Positions 32,279-40,306 of a stretch of 64,000 bases of DNA are shown in pieces. The position numbers and the translations under genes were made by a program. Below the pieces are notes generated by a model. It was not told where the DNA came from and did not search any database. It was given only the letters and a program-made list of their open reading frames with translations. The DNA is from an uncultured bacterium. GTDB taxonomy: Bacteria; Bacillota; Clostridia; Lachnospirales; Lachnospiraceae. How positions within the stretch are numbered: the first letter of the stretch is position 1; every line of letters starts with the position of its first letter. The stretch lies in contig CAJMPJ010000014.1 of the NCBI GenBank assembly GCA_905215155.1, positions 1-64,000 on the forward strand, given 5' to 3'.

Positions 32279-32851
32279 ATGAAAAAATTCGTCACTTTGT
32301 TCACCGCTTCTTACAAAGAACTTCGATATGTAAGAACCATCACCATTGCCGCCATGTTTGGTGCCATTGCAATAATTCTTGGTATGTTTTCCATTAATTT
32401 TGGCAATTATATCAGGCTCAGTTTTGCCTCCATTCCCAATGGACTGATATCCTATCTGTTTGGGCCTGTGGTAGGCGGTTTGTTTTCCGGAAGTATGGAT
32501 GTGCTCAAATATCTATTAAAGCCTAATGGAGCCTTCTTTCCGGGACTTACATTGGTGACCGTATTATCGGGTGTCATTTATGGCTGCTTCTATTATAAGA
32601 AAGCCATCACCTTAAAACGGGTCCTGATATCCAAACTCATTGTTATGCTGATCTGTAATGTGGTCCTGAACACCCTTTGCTTATCCATACTGTATGGAAA
32701 GGGGTTTATGGTACTCCTTCCGGCAAGAGCGTTAAAAAACCTTGTGATGTGGCCCATTGATTCCATGATTTTCTATTCTATGGTCAAAGCACTGGATTCT
32801 ATTGGAGTATTTAAAATCATACAAAAGCCCGGGACAGCAGGGCTGAAATAA
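32279..32851 (+). CDS. folT: Folate ECF transporter substrate-binding (S) component
   Basis: A 190-residue integral membrane protein with five to six spans and the conserved IRLSFASIPNGLISYLFGPV stretch of folate-specific ECF S components. It would pair with EcfA/EcfA'/EcfT modules coded elsewhere to import folates. The THF riboswitch in its leader supports the substrate assignment. Confidence 0.92.
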   Translation: MKKFVTLFTASYKELRYVRTITIAAMFGAIAIILGMFSINFGNYIRLSFASIPNGLISYLFGPVVGGLFSGSMDVLKYLLKPNGAFFPGLTLVTVLSGVIYGCFYYKKAITLKRVLISKLIVMLICNVVLNTLCLSILYGKGFMVLLPARALKNLVMWPIDSMIFYSMVKALDSIGVFKIIQKPGTAGLK

Positions 32852-32859
32852 GCAGGAGG

Positions 32860-32894
32860 GCCTGCGGTTTTCAGGAGAAGACCGCAGGCTTTTC
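32860..32894 (+). terminator. Terminator after folT
   Basis: GCCTGCGGT (32860-32868) and ACCGCAGGC (32881-32889) form a GC-rich stem followed by TTTTCT. Confidence 0.8.
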
Positions 32895-32970
32895 TCCGGC
32901 TAAACAAAGCCAATTGGTGATATTGTATTAAAAATAAGCCAATATCTTGCATTACTCTGTATAAATTCCA

Positions 32971-32999
32971 TGGACAGAACGCTCCTTTCATACTATAAT
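32971..32999 (+). promoter_or_regulatory. Promoter of the Mrp-family gene
   Basis: TGGACA (32971-32976), a 17-bp spacer and TATAAT (32994-32999): 11 of 12 consensus positions. An inverted repeat begins at the predicted start site. Confidence 0.7.
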
Positions 33000-33005
33000 C
33001 TTAAG

Positions 33006-33033
33006 TATCCGTATCCTGTTTTTCTTACGGATA
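33006..33033 (+). repeat. Inverted repeat at the 5' end of the mrp transcript
   Basis: TATCCGTA (33006-33013) and TACGGATA (33026-33033) surround a 12-nt loop. It begins about where transcription should start, so it could be an operator or an mRNA-stabilising 5' hairpin. Confidence 0.5.
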
Positions 33034-33114
33034 AGAGAGATGCATTGAAAGAAAACAGAGGCGGGTCCACTGGGCCGCTCTATTTATTTGATTATTTGTT
33101 AGGAGGAATGAATC

Positions 33115-33954
33115 ATGAGTGACGAAAATTGTACTCATAATTGCAATAGCTGCGGGGAAAGCTGTCCAAGCAGACAGGAAGGACCTAAAAGTTTTCTGGA
33201 ACCATTAAATCCTGCCAGTTCAGTGAAAAAAGTAATTGGTGTTGTCAGCGGAAAGGGCGGGGTGGGCAAATCACTGGTGACCACTATGATGGCAGTCCAT
33301 ATGAAAGCAAAGGGATATAAAACGGCAATTTTAGATGCGGATATTACCGGCCCTTCCATACCAAAGGCATTTGGTCTTTCCGATGCAGGTGTGGGAATGG
33401 CAGCAAACGGTCTTATGATTCCTGCAGTTTCCAATACAGGAATTGAAATCATGTCTGCCAATCTTTTATTAGATAATGAAACAGATCCGGTCATCTGGAG
33501 AGGTCCTGTAATTGCGGGAACGGTAAAACAGTTCTGGCAGGAGGTGCTTTGGGAAAATATTGACTATATGTTTGTGGACATGCCTCCCGGTACCGGCGAC
33601 GTTCCCCTTACCGTATTTCAGTCCCTGCCTGTGGATGGGATCATCATTGTAACCTCTCCTCAGGAGCTGGTTTCCATGATCGTTGCAAAAGCAGTAAACA
33701 TGGCAAAGAAGATGAACGTGCCGATCCTGGGGCTTATTGAGAACATGAGCTACTTAAACTGCCCGGACTGCGGGAAAAAGATAACCGTCTTTGGGGAAAG
33801 CCATATTGATGAAGTGGCGGAGAGCCATGGGCTTGAAGTTCTGGCAAAAATCCCCATTGACCCGAAGATCGCGGCAGCTGTGGATGGTGGTATGGTTGAA
33901 TACTTGGAAGCTCCCTGGTTTGATGCCGCTGTTTCTGCGGCTGAAAAGGCTTAA
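33115..33954 (+). CDS. Mrp/NBP35-family P-loop ATPase (Fe-S cluster carrier)
   Basis: A 279-residue member of the ApbC/Mrp/NBP35 group, which transfer iron-sulfur clusters. The deviant Walker A is VVSGKGGVGKSLVTT, the switch II is FVDMPPGTGDVPL, and the bridging C-x2-C is in YLNCPDCGKK. The N-terminus has extra cysteines (CTHNCNSCGESCPS) resembling the NBP35 N-terminal cluster site rather than bacterial ApbC with a DUF59 domain. It has a consensus promoter with an adjoining inverted repeat and a TAGGAGG ribosome binding site. Confidence 0.92.
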   Translation: MSDENCTHNCNSCGESCPSRQEGPKSFLEPLNPASSVKKVIGVVSGKGGVGKSLVTTMMAVHMKAKGYKTAILDADITGPSIPKAFGLSDAGVGMAANGLMIPAVSNTGIEIMSANLLLDNETDPVIWRGPVIAGTVKQFWQEVLWENIDYMFVDMPPGTGDVPLTVFQSLPVDGIIIVTSPQELVSMIVAKAVNMAKKMNVPILGLIENMSYLNCPDCGKKITVFGESHIDEVAESHGLEVLAKIPIDPKIAAAVDGGMVEYLEAPWFDAAVSAAEKA

Positions 33955-33983
33955 GAGTATTTCTCAACAAATGAGGTGCAAAT

Positions 33984-34703
33984 ATGAATATAAGCATGAA
34001 CCCTAATAGTGAACTGGTCCAGTCAATAGTGAACGTTCCGAATCTCGTTCAGGTTCCCGACCCATTAATCAAGCAGGCCTATCAGTTTCAGGAAGCGATG
34101 ATGATGTACACCTGTGCCATTCGGGAGCTTAAAACGAAATTAGAGGTTTTAAACGATGAATTATCCGTAAGAAACTCAAGAAACCCCATTGAATTGGTGA
34201 AATCAAGAGTAAAAAAGCCTGTCAGTATTGTTGAAAAGCTGCAGCGCAGGGGACTTCCTGTTTCCCTGGAATCCATGATGGAAAATCTTGATGATGTGGC
34301 AGGAATCCGGGTTATCTGCTCATTTTTAGATGATATTTATGCGGTGGCTGAGATGCTGACCCGTCAGGATGACGTCCATATCATTGCGATTAAGGATTAT
34401 ATCCGCCATCCAAAGAACAACGGCTACCGCAGTTATCATATGATTGTGGAGATTCCGGTATTTTTTTCCGAACAGAAAAAATGGATGAGAGTGGAGGTTC
34501 AGATCCGTACCATTGCCATGGACTTTTGGGCAAGTCTTGACCATCAGCTAAAATATAAAAAAGAAGTGGAAGCGTATTCCGAAGAAATATGTGCAGAACT
34601 GCGGGACTGTGCAGATGTGATTGCAAACACCGACGAGAGGATGCTCAACATTAGAAAAAAGATTGAAGCTCAGGGAATAGCAGTCACAAATAATGATCAT
34701 TGA
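33984..34703 (+). CDS. Small alarmone synthetase (RelQ/YjbM-like)
   Basis: A 239-residue single-domain (p)ppGpp synthetase. The RelA/SpoT synthetase fold is visible as SMMENLDDVAGIRVICSFLD, the RHPKNNGYRSYHMIVE substrate loop and VEVQIRTIAMDFWASLDHQL. There is no HD hydrolase, TGS or ACT domain, so it belongs to the small synthetases (RelP/RelQ) that respond through expression or allostery. It starts 29 bp after the Mrp gene, preceded by GAGGTG. Confidence 0.92.
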   Translation: MNISMNPNSELVQSIVNVPNLVQVPDPLIKQAYQFQEAMMMYTCAIRELKTKLEVLNDELSVRNSRNPIELVKSRVKKPVSIVEKLQRRGLPVSLESMMENLDDVAGIRVICSFLDDIYAVAEMLTRQDDVHIIAIKDYIRHPKNNGYRSYHMIVEIPVFFSEQKKWMRVEVQIRTIAMDFWASLDHQLKYKKEVEAYSEEICAELRDCADVIANTDERMLNIRKKIEAQGIAVTNNDH

Positions 34704-34868
34704 TAGATTTAAAGGATTTCTCCGGAAGGGCAGGAGTGAGCAACGAATTTTTCCTGTAAATGTAACATAACCGGAATCCCATTTGCATAATTACAAAAGG
34801 AGTAGCTCATTATGGGTTACTCCTTCTGTGTATGTAAAAATCACGAGGTTCGAGAAAGGACTGAAAAT

Positions 34869-35861
34869 ATGAAAGTGATTGATATGCATTGTGATACGAT
34901 ATCAGAGCTGTTTTACCGAAGGGAGGGGGGCAAAGAATACTCTCTTTTAAAAAATGATTGCCACATTGATTTAGAACGCATGAAAAAAGGGGATTATTAT
35001 CTGCAGAACTTTGCACTGTTTACAGAATTGCCCAGGCACGAGCGCCCTTTTGAATACTGTATGAAGCTTGTGGATCTTTTCTATACGGAAATGGAAAAAA
35101 ATCAGGATTTGATCGGCGTGGTTACCTCCTATAAAGATATTGAAGAAAACCGGTTGGCAGGAAGGATGTCAGCTATGCTTACCATTGAAGAGGGCGGAGT
35201 GTGCCAGGGAGAGCTTGCATTTTTAAGGAATTTTTACCGGCTTGGGGTCCGCATGATGACCCTCACGTGGAACCATAAGAATGAGCTGGCTTATCCAAAC
35301 CGCATTTGGCAGGAACATGACGAGGTGTTTTTTGAACCGGACATGGAACACGGACTTACAGAAAAAGGCATTGAATTCTTAAAAGAAATGGAACACCTGG
35401 GAATTATCGTAGATATATCCCACTTATCCGATGCAGGAATTGAAGATGTGTTCCGTTATACCACCAAACCTTTTGTAGCAAGTCATTCCAATGCCCGTAT
35501 GGTGGCCTCCAATCCGAGAAATTTAACCGATGATATGATTCGCCGTCTTTCAGAGCGGGGCGGAGTTGCGGGACTTAATTACTGTGCGGCTTTTCTCCAT
35601 GACTGGAAAAAAGGGGAAGGAGCCATCAGCCGTGTGGAGGATATGATAGCCCATATCAAACATATGAAGCAGGTTGGCGGTATTGAGTGCATTGGACTAG
35701 GTTCGGATTTTGACGGCATCGGCGGGGATTTGGAGATGAAATCCCCGGAGGATCTGCCTGTGCTGGAAGCAGCCATGAAAAATTCCGGTTTTACAGAACG
35801 TGAAATTGAGGCTGTTTTTTATAAGAATGTTTTACGTGTTTATAAAGAAATTTTACATTGA
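34869..35861 (+). CDS. Membrane-dipeptidase-like zinc peptidase (M19)
   Basis: A 330-residue M19 (renal-dipeptidase-like) hydrolase. Metal motifs are VIDMHCDTIS near the N-terminus, LTIEEGG with the bridging Glu, and FVASHSNAR with a His ligand; LGSDFDGIGG lies near the C-terminus. It has no signal peptide, so it is cytoplasmic and likely cleaves dipeptides including D-residue-containing ones. The ATG at 34869 has AAAGGA 8 bp upstream; the 19 residues further upstream do not fit the family. Confidence 0.92.
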   Translation: MKVIDMHCDTISELFYRREGGKEYSLLKNDCHIDLERMKKGDYYLQNFALFTELPRHERPFEYCMKLVDLFYTEMEKNQDLIGVVTSYKDIEENRLAGRMSAMLTIEEGGVCQGELAFLRNFYRLGVRMMTLTWNHKNELAYPNRIWQEHDEVFFEPDMEHGLTEKGIEFLKEMEHLGIIVDISHLSDAGIEDVFRYTTKPFVASHSNARMVASNPRNLTDDMIRRLSERGGVAGLNYCAAFLHDWKKGEGAISRVEDMIAHIKHMKQVGGIECIGLGSDFDGIGGDLEMKSPEDLPVLEAAMKNSGFTEREIEAVFYKNVLRVYKEILH

Positions 35862-35908
35862 TTAAAAAATTTACAAAAATTTTACCTTTCAGGGCATGAT
35901 ACTTTACA
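35852..35908 (+). promoter_or_regulatory. Candidate Pho boxes upstream of the Na/Pi cotransporter
   Basis: TTTACA occurs at 35852, 35870 and 35903, and TTTACC at 35881. The copies at 35870, 35881 and 35903 are separated by 11 and 22 bp, one and two helical turns, matching the 11-bp period known for PhoP/PhoB boxes. A downstream extended -10 (TGATATAGT, 35915-35923) may be the promoter. Confidence 0.45.
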
Positions 35909-35958
35909 TAGATTTGATATAGTACTTACAAGACATGCGGTAAGATCGGGGGGATACT

Positions 35959-37620
35959 ATGTCGATGGAAGATTTACAACGATTCATCCAATTCTTGGGG
36001 GGACTTGGAATGTTCCTTTATGGAATGGACCGGATGGCTGACGGGCTTCAAAAGTCGGCCGGTCATAAAATGCAGCAGCTTTTGGGTGCACTGACCGAAA
36101 ACCGGATTATGGGAATCCTTCTGGGAACCGGAATTACTGCCATCATTTTCAGCAGCTCTGCAACGACGGTCATGGTGGTGGGCTTTGTCAATGCCGGAAT
36201 TTTAAATCTTTCCCAGGCAGTCGGAATCATTATGGGTGCCAATATAGGCACTACCGTCACCAGCTGGATCGTTTCCATAAATGAATGGGGCGAGATGTTA
36301 AAGCCGGAGCTGTTTTCGCCGGTTCTGATTGTTGTCGGAGCGCTTTTGGGCTTTCTATCCAAAAGCGGAAAAAGAAAACAGACCGGTGAAATTCTGGTGG
36401 GATTCGGCCTTTTATTCCTGGGACTTGATTTTATGTCCGGCTGTGCCGCAGTCTACCGTACCAACCCGGTTTTGCTCCATATATTTACTTTTCTTGGAGA
36501 AAAACCGCTTCTTGGAGTGGCAGCAGGACTCTTTGTCACCTGCCTGATTCAAAGCTCCTCCGTATCCGTGGGAATTTTGCAGGTTCTTGCACTGAATGGA
36601 ATGGTAAACTGGCAGACTGCTGTTTTCATTAATTTAGGACAAAACATCGGTTCCTGTGCGGCGGCTCTTCATTCAAGTGTTGGGGCAAATGCCACAGGCA
36701 AACGGGCAGCAGTCATTCATCTTCTCTTTAATCTGGCGGGGGCGATGGTCTTTGGCGTAATTATGGCAGCTGTATTTCGATGGAATCCTGCTTTTGCAGC
36801 CGCATCCGTCAACAGTGTGGAGATTTCCATATTCCATACGGTATTTAACGTCAGCAATACCATTCTTTTATATCCGTTTGCAGGACTTCTGGTAAAAGCC
36901 TCAGGAATCCTGGTGAAAGATGACGGGCAACAGAAGGAATGCACCCTGGATTCCACGGATGAAATGAAGCGGCACCTGGACCGCAGGATTTTAGACACCC
37001 CGTCCTTTGCCATTGAAGGCGTAAGCCATGAAGTGGTCAATATGGGGTATGCTGCACTTCATAATTTTGATTTAGCCGCCCAGGTCCTTTTAAAAGATGA
37101 TACAGGGGAAGCCGTACAAGTGAATAAAATGGAACAAAAAATTGATGATTATGAAAAAATCCTCACAGACTATCTAATAAAGATCAGCAACCAGTCTTTG
37201 AATGAAGAACAGCACCTCATTGTAAAAAATCTGTTCTATATTGTCAGTGATTTTGAACGGATCAGCGACCACTGTGAAAATTTGTCCGAACTGGCGGTGG
37301 AAAAAGCAAAACGGAATATTGTATTTTCCGAAGACGCGGACAGAGAACTGAGGGAAATGTTCCATGCCGTCCGCTCCTCTGTGGAACATGCCATAAAGGC
37401 AAAAGAAACCGCGGATATGACCGAAGTCCGGGCGGTTGTCCGAAGCGAAGAACTGGTGGACAACTTAGAAGAGGAATTCAGGGAACGCCACATCGGCCGG
37501 CTTTCGGCGCAAACCTGCCAGCCGGAAAACGGTGTGATCTATTTAGATGCTTTAAACAATCTGGAACGTATTTCAGACCATGCCCATAATATCGCTGGCT
37601 TTGTTAGAGATGAAATGTAA
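35959..37620 (+). CDS. Na+/phosphate cotransporter (NptA type) with C-terminal PhoU domain
   Basis: A 553-residue protein. Residues of about 10-310 form two repeats of the Na/Pi cotransporter core with the QSSS signature (IFSSSATTVMVVGF and CLIQSSSVSVGIL). Residues of about 340-550 form a cytoplasmic PhoU-like helical domain (NLFYIVSDFERISDHCENLS and LDALNNLERISDHAHNIAGF). The PhoU domain suggests a sensor of phosphate flux, and the next two genes code for a PhoP/PhoR-like two-component pair. Start ATG at 35959; an ATG two codons later is also possible. Confidence 0.93.
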   Translation: MSMEDLQRFIQFLGGLGMFLYGMDRMADGLQKSAGHKMQQLLGALTENRIMGILLGTGITAIIFSSSATTVMVVGFVNAGILNLSQAVGIIMGANIGTTVTSWIVSINEWGEMLKPELFSPVLIVVGALLGFLSKSGKRKQTGEILVGFGLLFLGLDFMSGCAAVYRTNPVLLHIFTFLGEKPLLGVAAGLFVTCLIQSSSVSVGILQVLALNGMVNWQTAVFINLGQNIGSCAAALHSSVGANATGKRAAVIHLLFNLAGAMVFGVIMAAVFRWNPAFAAASVNSVEISIFHTVFNVSNTILLYPFAGLLVKASGILVKDDGQQKECTLDSTDEMKRHLDRRILDTPSFAIEGVSHEVVNMGYAALHNFDLAAQVLLKDDTGEAVQVNKMEQKIDDYEKILTDYLIKISNQSLNEEQHLIVKNLFYIVSDFERISDHCENLSELAVEKAKRNIVFSEDADRELREMFHAVRSSVEHAIKAKETADMTEVRAVVRSEELVDNLEEEFRERHIGRLSAQTCQPENGVIYLDALNNLERISDHAHNIAGFVRDEM

Positions 37621-37636
37621 GGAAAGGGAGACGAAA

Positions 37637-38326
37637 ATGGAACGAATCTATGTAATTGAAGATGATGATAACATCAGAGACTTGATAAAGATAGCCCTGG
37701 AAGGATTTGGCTATGAAGTGGCTGCCTTTGAGATGGCAGAAGACTGCTTAAAGCAGATTGAATCAGACAAGCCTTCTCTTGCGGTGTTTGATTTGATGCT
37801 GCCAGGCATGGATGGTCTGACCGCAATTCGTAAGATTCGGAAAATTGAATCTTTAAAGGATCTTCCCATTCTGGTACTTACCGCGAAGGACCGGGAATTT
37901 GATAAGGTAGCTGGTCTGGATGGCGGAGCAGACGATTATATGACAAAGCCCTTTGGGGTCATGGAGCTTGCTGCCAGGATCAGAAGCCTTCTGCGCCGCA
38001 GCACACGGTCCAATGCACCGGATGATGAACTGGAACTGTATTGTTTGACATTGAATAAAAAAACCAGAGAAGTTTACTGTGATGGCGTTAAGGTAGAGCT
38101 GACCCTCAAGGAATTTGAACTTCTCCAGTATCTGATGGAAAACCACAACAAAGTCGTTACCAGAGACGAACTGCTCAATCAGATATGGGGATATGATTAT
38201 GACGGAGAAACCAGGACTCTGGATATGCATATCCGGACATTAAGGCAGAAACTGGGGGAAAAAGGAAGTGCCTGCATCAAAACGGTACGTGGAGTAGGAT
38301 ACCGGTTCATTCGGACAGATGAGTAA
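37637..38326 (+). CDS. Response regulator, OmpR/PhoP family
   Basis: A 229-residue response regulator. The receiver domain (about 1-118) has the acidic pair EDDDN, the phosphoacceptor Asp in AVFDLMLPGMDG and the Lys in YMTKPF. The C-terminal winged helix (about 130-229) includes LTLKEFELLQYLMENHNKVV and the VRGVGYRF end. It lies 16 bp after the PhoU-fused transporter, so phosphate control is inferred. The ATG at 37637 with GGAAAGGGAG upstream is the start. Confidence 0.95.
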   Translation: MERIYVIEDDDNIRDLIKIALEGFGYEVAAFEMAEDCLKQIESDKPSLAVFDLMLPGMDGLTAIRKIRKIESLKDLPILVLTAKDREFDKVAGLDGGADDYMTKPFGVMELAARIRSLLRRSTRSNAPDDELELYCLTLNKKTREVYCDGVKVELTLKEFELLQYLMENHNKVVTRDELLNQIWGYDYDGETRTLDMHIRTLRQKLGEKGSACIKTVRGVGYRFIRTDE

Positions 38327-38346
38327 ATCAAGAAGCGGAGGTTTTC

Positions 38347-39747
38347 ATGAGAAGGGCAATATTTGCAAAGTTTCTTCAGGTGATTTTGGTGGTGCTGCTG
38401 CTCAGTACATTCATATTCTATATTGCTTCCAGCAGTGCACTGCTTAAAAATTCCAGAAAGGATATGCTCTATACGCTGGGAGCTGTTGATAAAGTCATTG
38501 ATTACAGCGGGGACCTTACCGGTGAGGTGGAGAAGCTGAAGGCAGTGTTAGATGATAAGCAAAGCCGGTTTACCGTTATCCGCATGGATGGAGTGGTTGT
38601 GGCCGATACGGGAGACGTGCCGGTAGCTTCTCTTGATAACCATTCGCAGCGGGAAGAGGTAAAGGAGGCAATGCAAGGGGGAGAAGGCTATTCCAGACGT
38701 TACTCGGAAACCCTGAAAGAAAACATGCTTTATGTGGCGATCCGTTCTTCTGAGTCGGATTACATCCTGCGCATGGCCATTCCCTATACAGGCATGAAGG
38801 AATACTTGATGCTTTTGCTGCCTGCCGTATGGCTCAGTTTCCTGGTTGCCATCATGTATTCCGCCTTTTCCGCAGACAACTTTGCCGAATCCATTACAAA
38901 ACCTTTGAAAGAGATCTCTCAGGAAATGTTGAAGGTAAATGGGGATTATACAGACCTTTCCTTTGAAACCTACCAGTATCCCGAAATTAACATCATTGCA
39001 GAAACCACCACAAAGATGTCGAGGAATGTTAAGGATTATTTGAATCAGATTGAAATGGAAAAGCAGATCCGGCAGGAATTTTTCAGCAATGCCTCCCATG
39101 AACTGAAAACTCCCATCACTTCAGTACAGGGATATGCAGAACTTTTGGAAAGCGGGATCATTGCAGATGAAAGCCAGAAAAGAGATTTTGTAAACCGTAT
39201 AAAAAAAGAAGCGGTCAATATGAACAATCTGATCAATGATATTTTAATGATTTCCAAGCTGGAAACAAAAGAAGCGGAAGTCTTAAAAAGTGATGTCCGC
39301 CTGTCCATTGTGCTGGACGATATGATTGAATCCCTAAAGCCCTTAGCTGCCTCCCATGAGGTTACGATCCATATGGACTGCAAACCTCTTTGTATTTATG
39401 CCAATGGGCAGCAGATGAAGGAGCTTTTTGGAAATCTGATCACAAATGCGGTAAAGTACAATAAGCCGGGAGGAGAAGTGTGGGTCAAGGTAACAGAAGA
39501 AGACCGGTATGTGATCATCAGCGTAAAAGATAACGGGATGGGAATCCCCAAAGATTCCCTGGGGCGGATCTTTGAACGCTTTTACCGGGTAGACAAAGGG
39601 CGCAGCAAGAAACAGGGCGGTACGGGGCTGGGGCTTTCCATTGTAAAGCATATTGTGAATTTTTATCAAGGCACCATCACCGTGGAGTCAGAACTTGATG
39701 TAGGAACGGAGTTTACCGTTAAGATCCCAATTCAGGGAAAGCTGTGA
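38347..39747 (+). CDS. Sensor histidine kinase (PhoR-like)
   Basis: A 466-residue membrane histidine kinase. Two membrane segments (about 8-28 and 155-175) flank an extracytoplasmic sensor region; a HAMP-like linker leads to the dimerisation helix with the phosphorylated His in FSNASHELKTPITSVQGYAE, and the ATPase boxes N (NLITNAVKYN), G1 (DNGMGIP), F (FERFYRVDKGR) and G2 (GGTGLGLSIVKHI). It partners the preceding response regulator, with GGAGG before the ATG. It converges on the NusG-II gene, ending 24 bp from it, with no clear terminator. Confidence 0.95.
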   Translation: MRRAIFAKFLQVILVVLLLSTFIFYIASSSALLKNSRKDMLYTLGAVDKVIDYSGDLTGEVEKLKAVLDDKQSRFTVIRMDGVVVADTGDVPVASLDNHSQREEVKEAMQGGEGYSRRYSETLKENMLYVAIRSSESDYILRMAIPYTGMKEYLMLLLPAVWLSFLVAIMYSAFSADNFAESITKPLKEISQEMLKVNGDYTDLSFETYQYPEINIIAETTTKMSRNVKDYLNQIEMEKQIRQEFFSNASHELKTPITSVQGYAELLESGIIADESQKRDFVNRIKKEAVNMNNLINDILMISKLETKEAEVLKSDVRLSIVLDDMIESLKPLAASHEVTIHMDCKPLCIYANGQQMKELFGNLITNAVKYNKPGGEVWVKVTEEDRYVIISVKDNGMGIPKDSLGRIFERFYRVDKGRSKKQGGTGLGLSIVKHIVNFYQGTITVESELDVGTEFTVKIPIQGKL

Positions 39748-39771
39748 TAATAAAATGATTTTTACAGCGGG

Positions 39772-40122
39772 TCATTCTCCGGTGACCCGGACAATCAGAT
39801 GGTTGGGAAGACATACGATGTTTTCTCCGGTATGTTCTACCCAGCCCTGGTGTACGCAGATTTTATCCGGACAGGTGGCTTCCGAAACATGGACTTTGCC
39901 GTTTTTTATAACAATGCGGTTAGTGCCGCCGTTATAACCGTTCACGGTTATTTCGGTATCTTTGGAAAGGTCCAGTGTGTCTATCACATTGCCATCTACA
40001 GATATTTCTGCTTTTTCCGCTGGTTTTGCAAAAAGGCCCTGATTAACCAGAAGCAGGGCACCGGCTGCAGTTAAAATAATTACAATCAGCAGAATCTCTT
40101 TTTTGTGTTTTTTCAATGACAT
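39772..40122 (-). CDS. NusG domain II-containing membrane-anchored protein
   Basis: A 116-residue protein with one N-terminal membrane segment (ILLIVIILTAAGALLLVNQG) and an outer domain of the NusG-II type (ISVDGNVIDTLDL, INRIVIKNGKVHV-like strand and CPDKICVHQGWVEHTGENIV). Such proteins are regularly coded beside FMN-binding proteins and Gx transporters in anaerobes. The two Cys in CPDKIC are invariant-looking. The ATG at 40122 with AAGGA is chosen; an upstream in-frame ATG at 40194 falls at the predicted transcription start and lacks a ribosome binding site. Confidence 0.85.
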   Translation of the reverse strand: MSLKKHKKEILLIVIILTAAGALLLVNQGLFAKPAEKAEISVDGNVIDTLDLSKDTEITVNGYNGGTNRIVIKNGKVHVSEATCPDKICVHQGWVEHTGENIVCLPNHLIVRVTGE

Positions 40123-40192
40123 ATTATCCAATCCTTCTTTTTCTTCTCTATGGTCTATAAAATCAGAAGAATAAAAAAATCTGATTTTTTTC

Positions 40193-40221
40193 ATTATAAC
40201 ACATAATCTCTACTCTTTCCA
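40193..40221 (-). promoter_or_regulatory. Promoter of the NusG-II gene
   Basis: Minus strand: TGGAAA (40221-40216), a 17-bp spacer, and TATAAT (40198-40193) preceded by TG (extended -10). A hairpin (AAAATCAGA/TCTGATTTT) lies in the leader. Confidence 0.55.
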
Positions 40222-40245
40222 AAAGATAAATAATCAATAAAAAGA

Positions 40246-40275
40246 TTGATGGATGTTCCAATGATATGTTAAAAT
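40246..40275 (+). promoter_or_regulatory. Candidate promoter of the FMN-binding protein gene
   Basis: TTGATG (40246-40251), an 18-bp spacer and TAAAAT (40270-40275), divergent from the NusG-II promoter. Confidence 0.45.
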
Positions 40276-40306
40276 AAAATCAAACTTTATCAGGCAGGAG
40301 GAAGCT

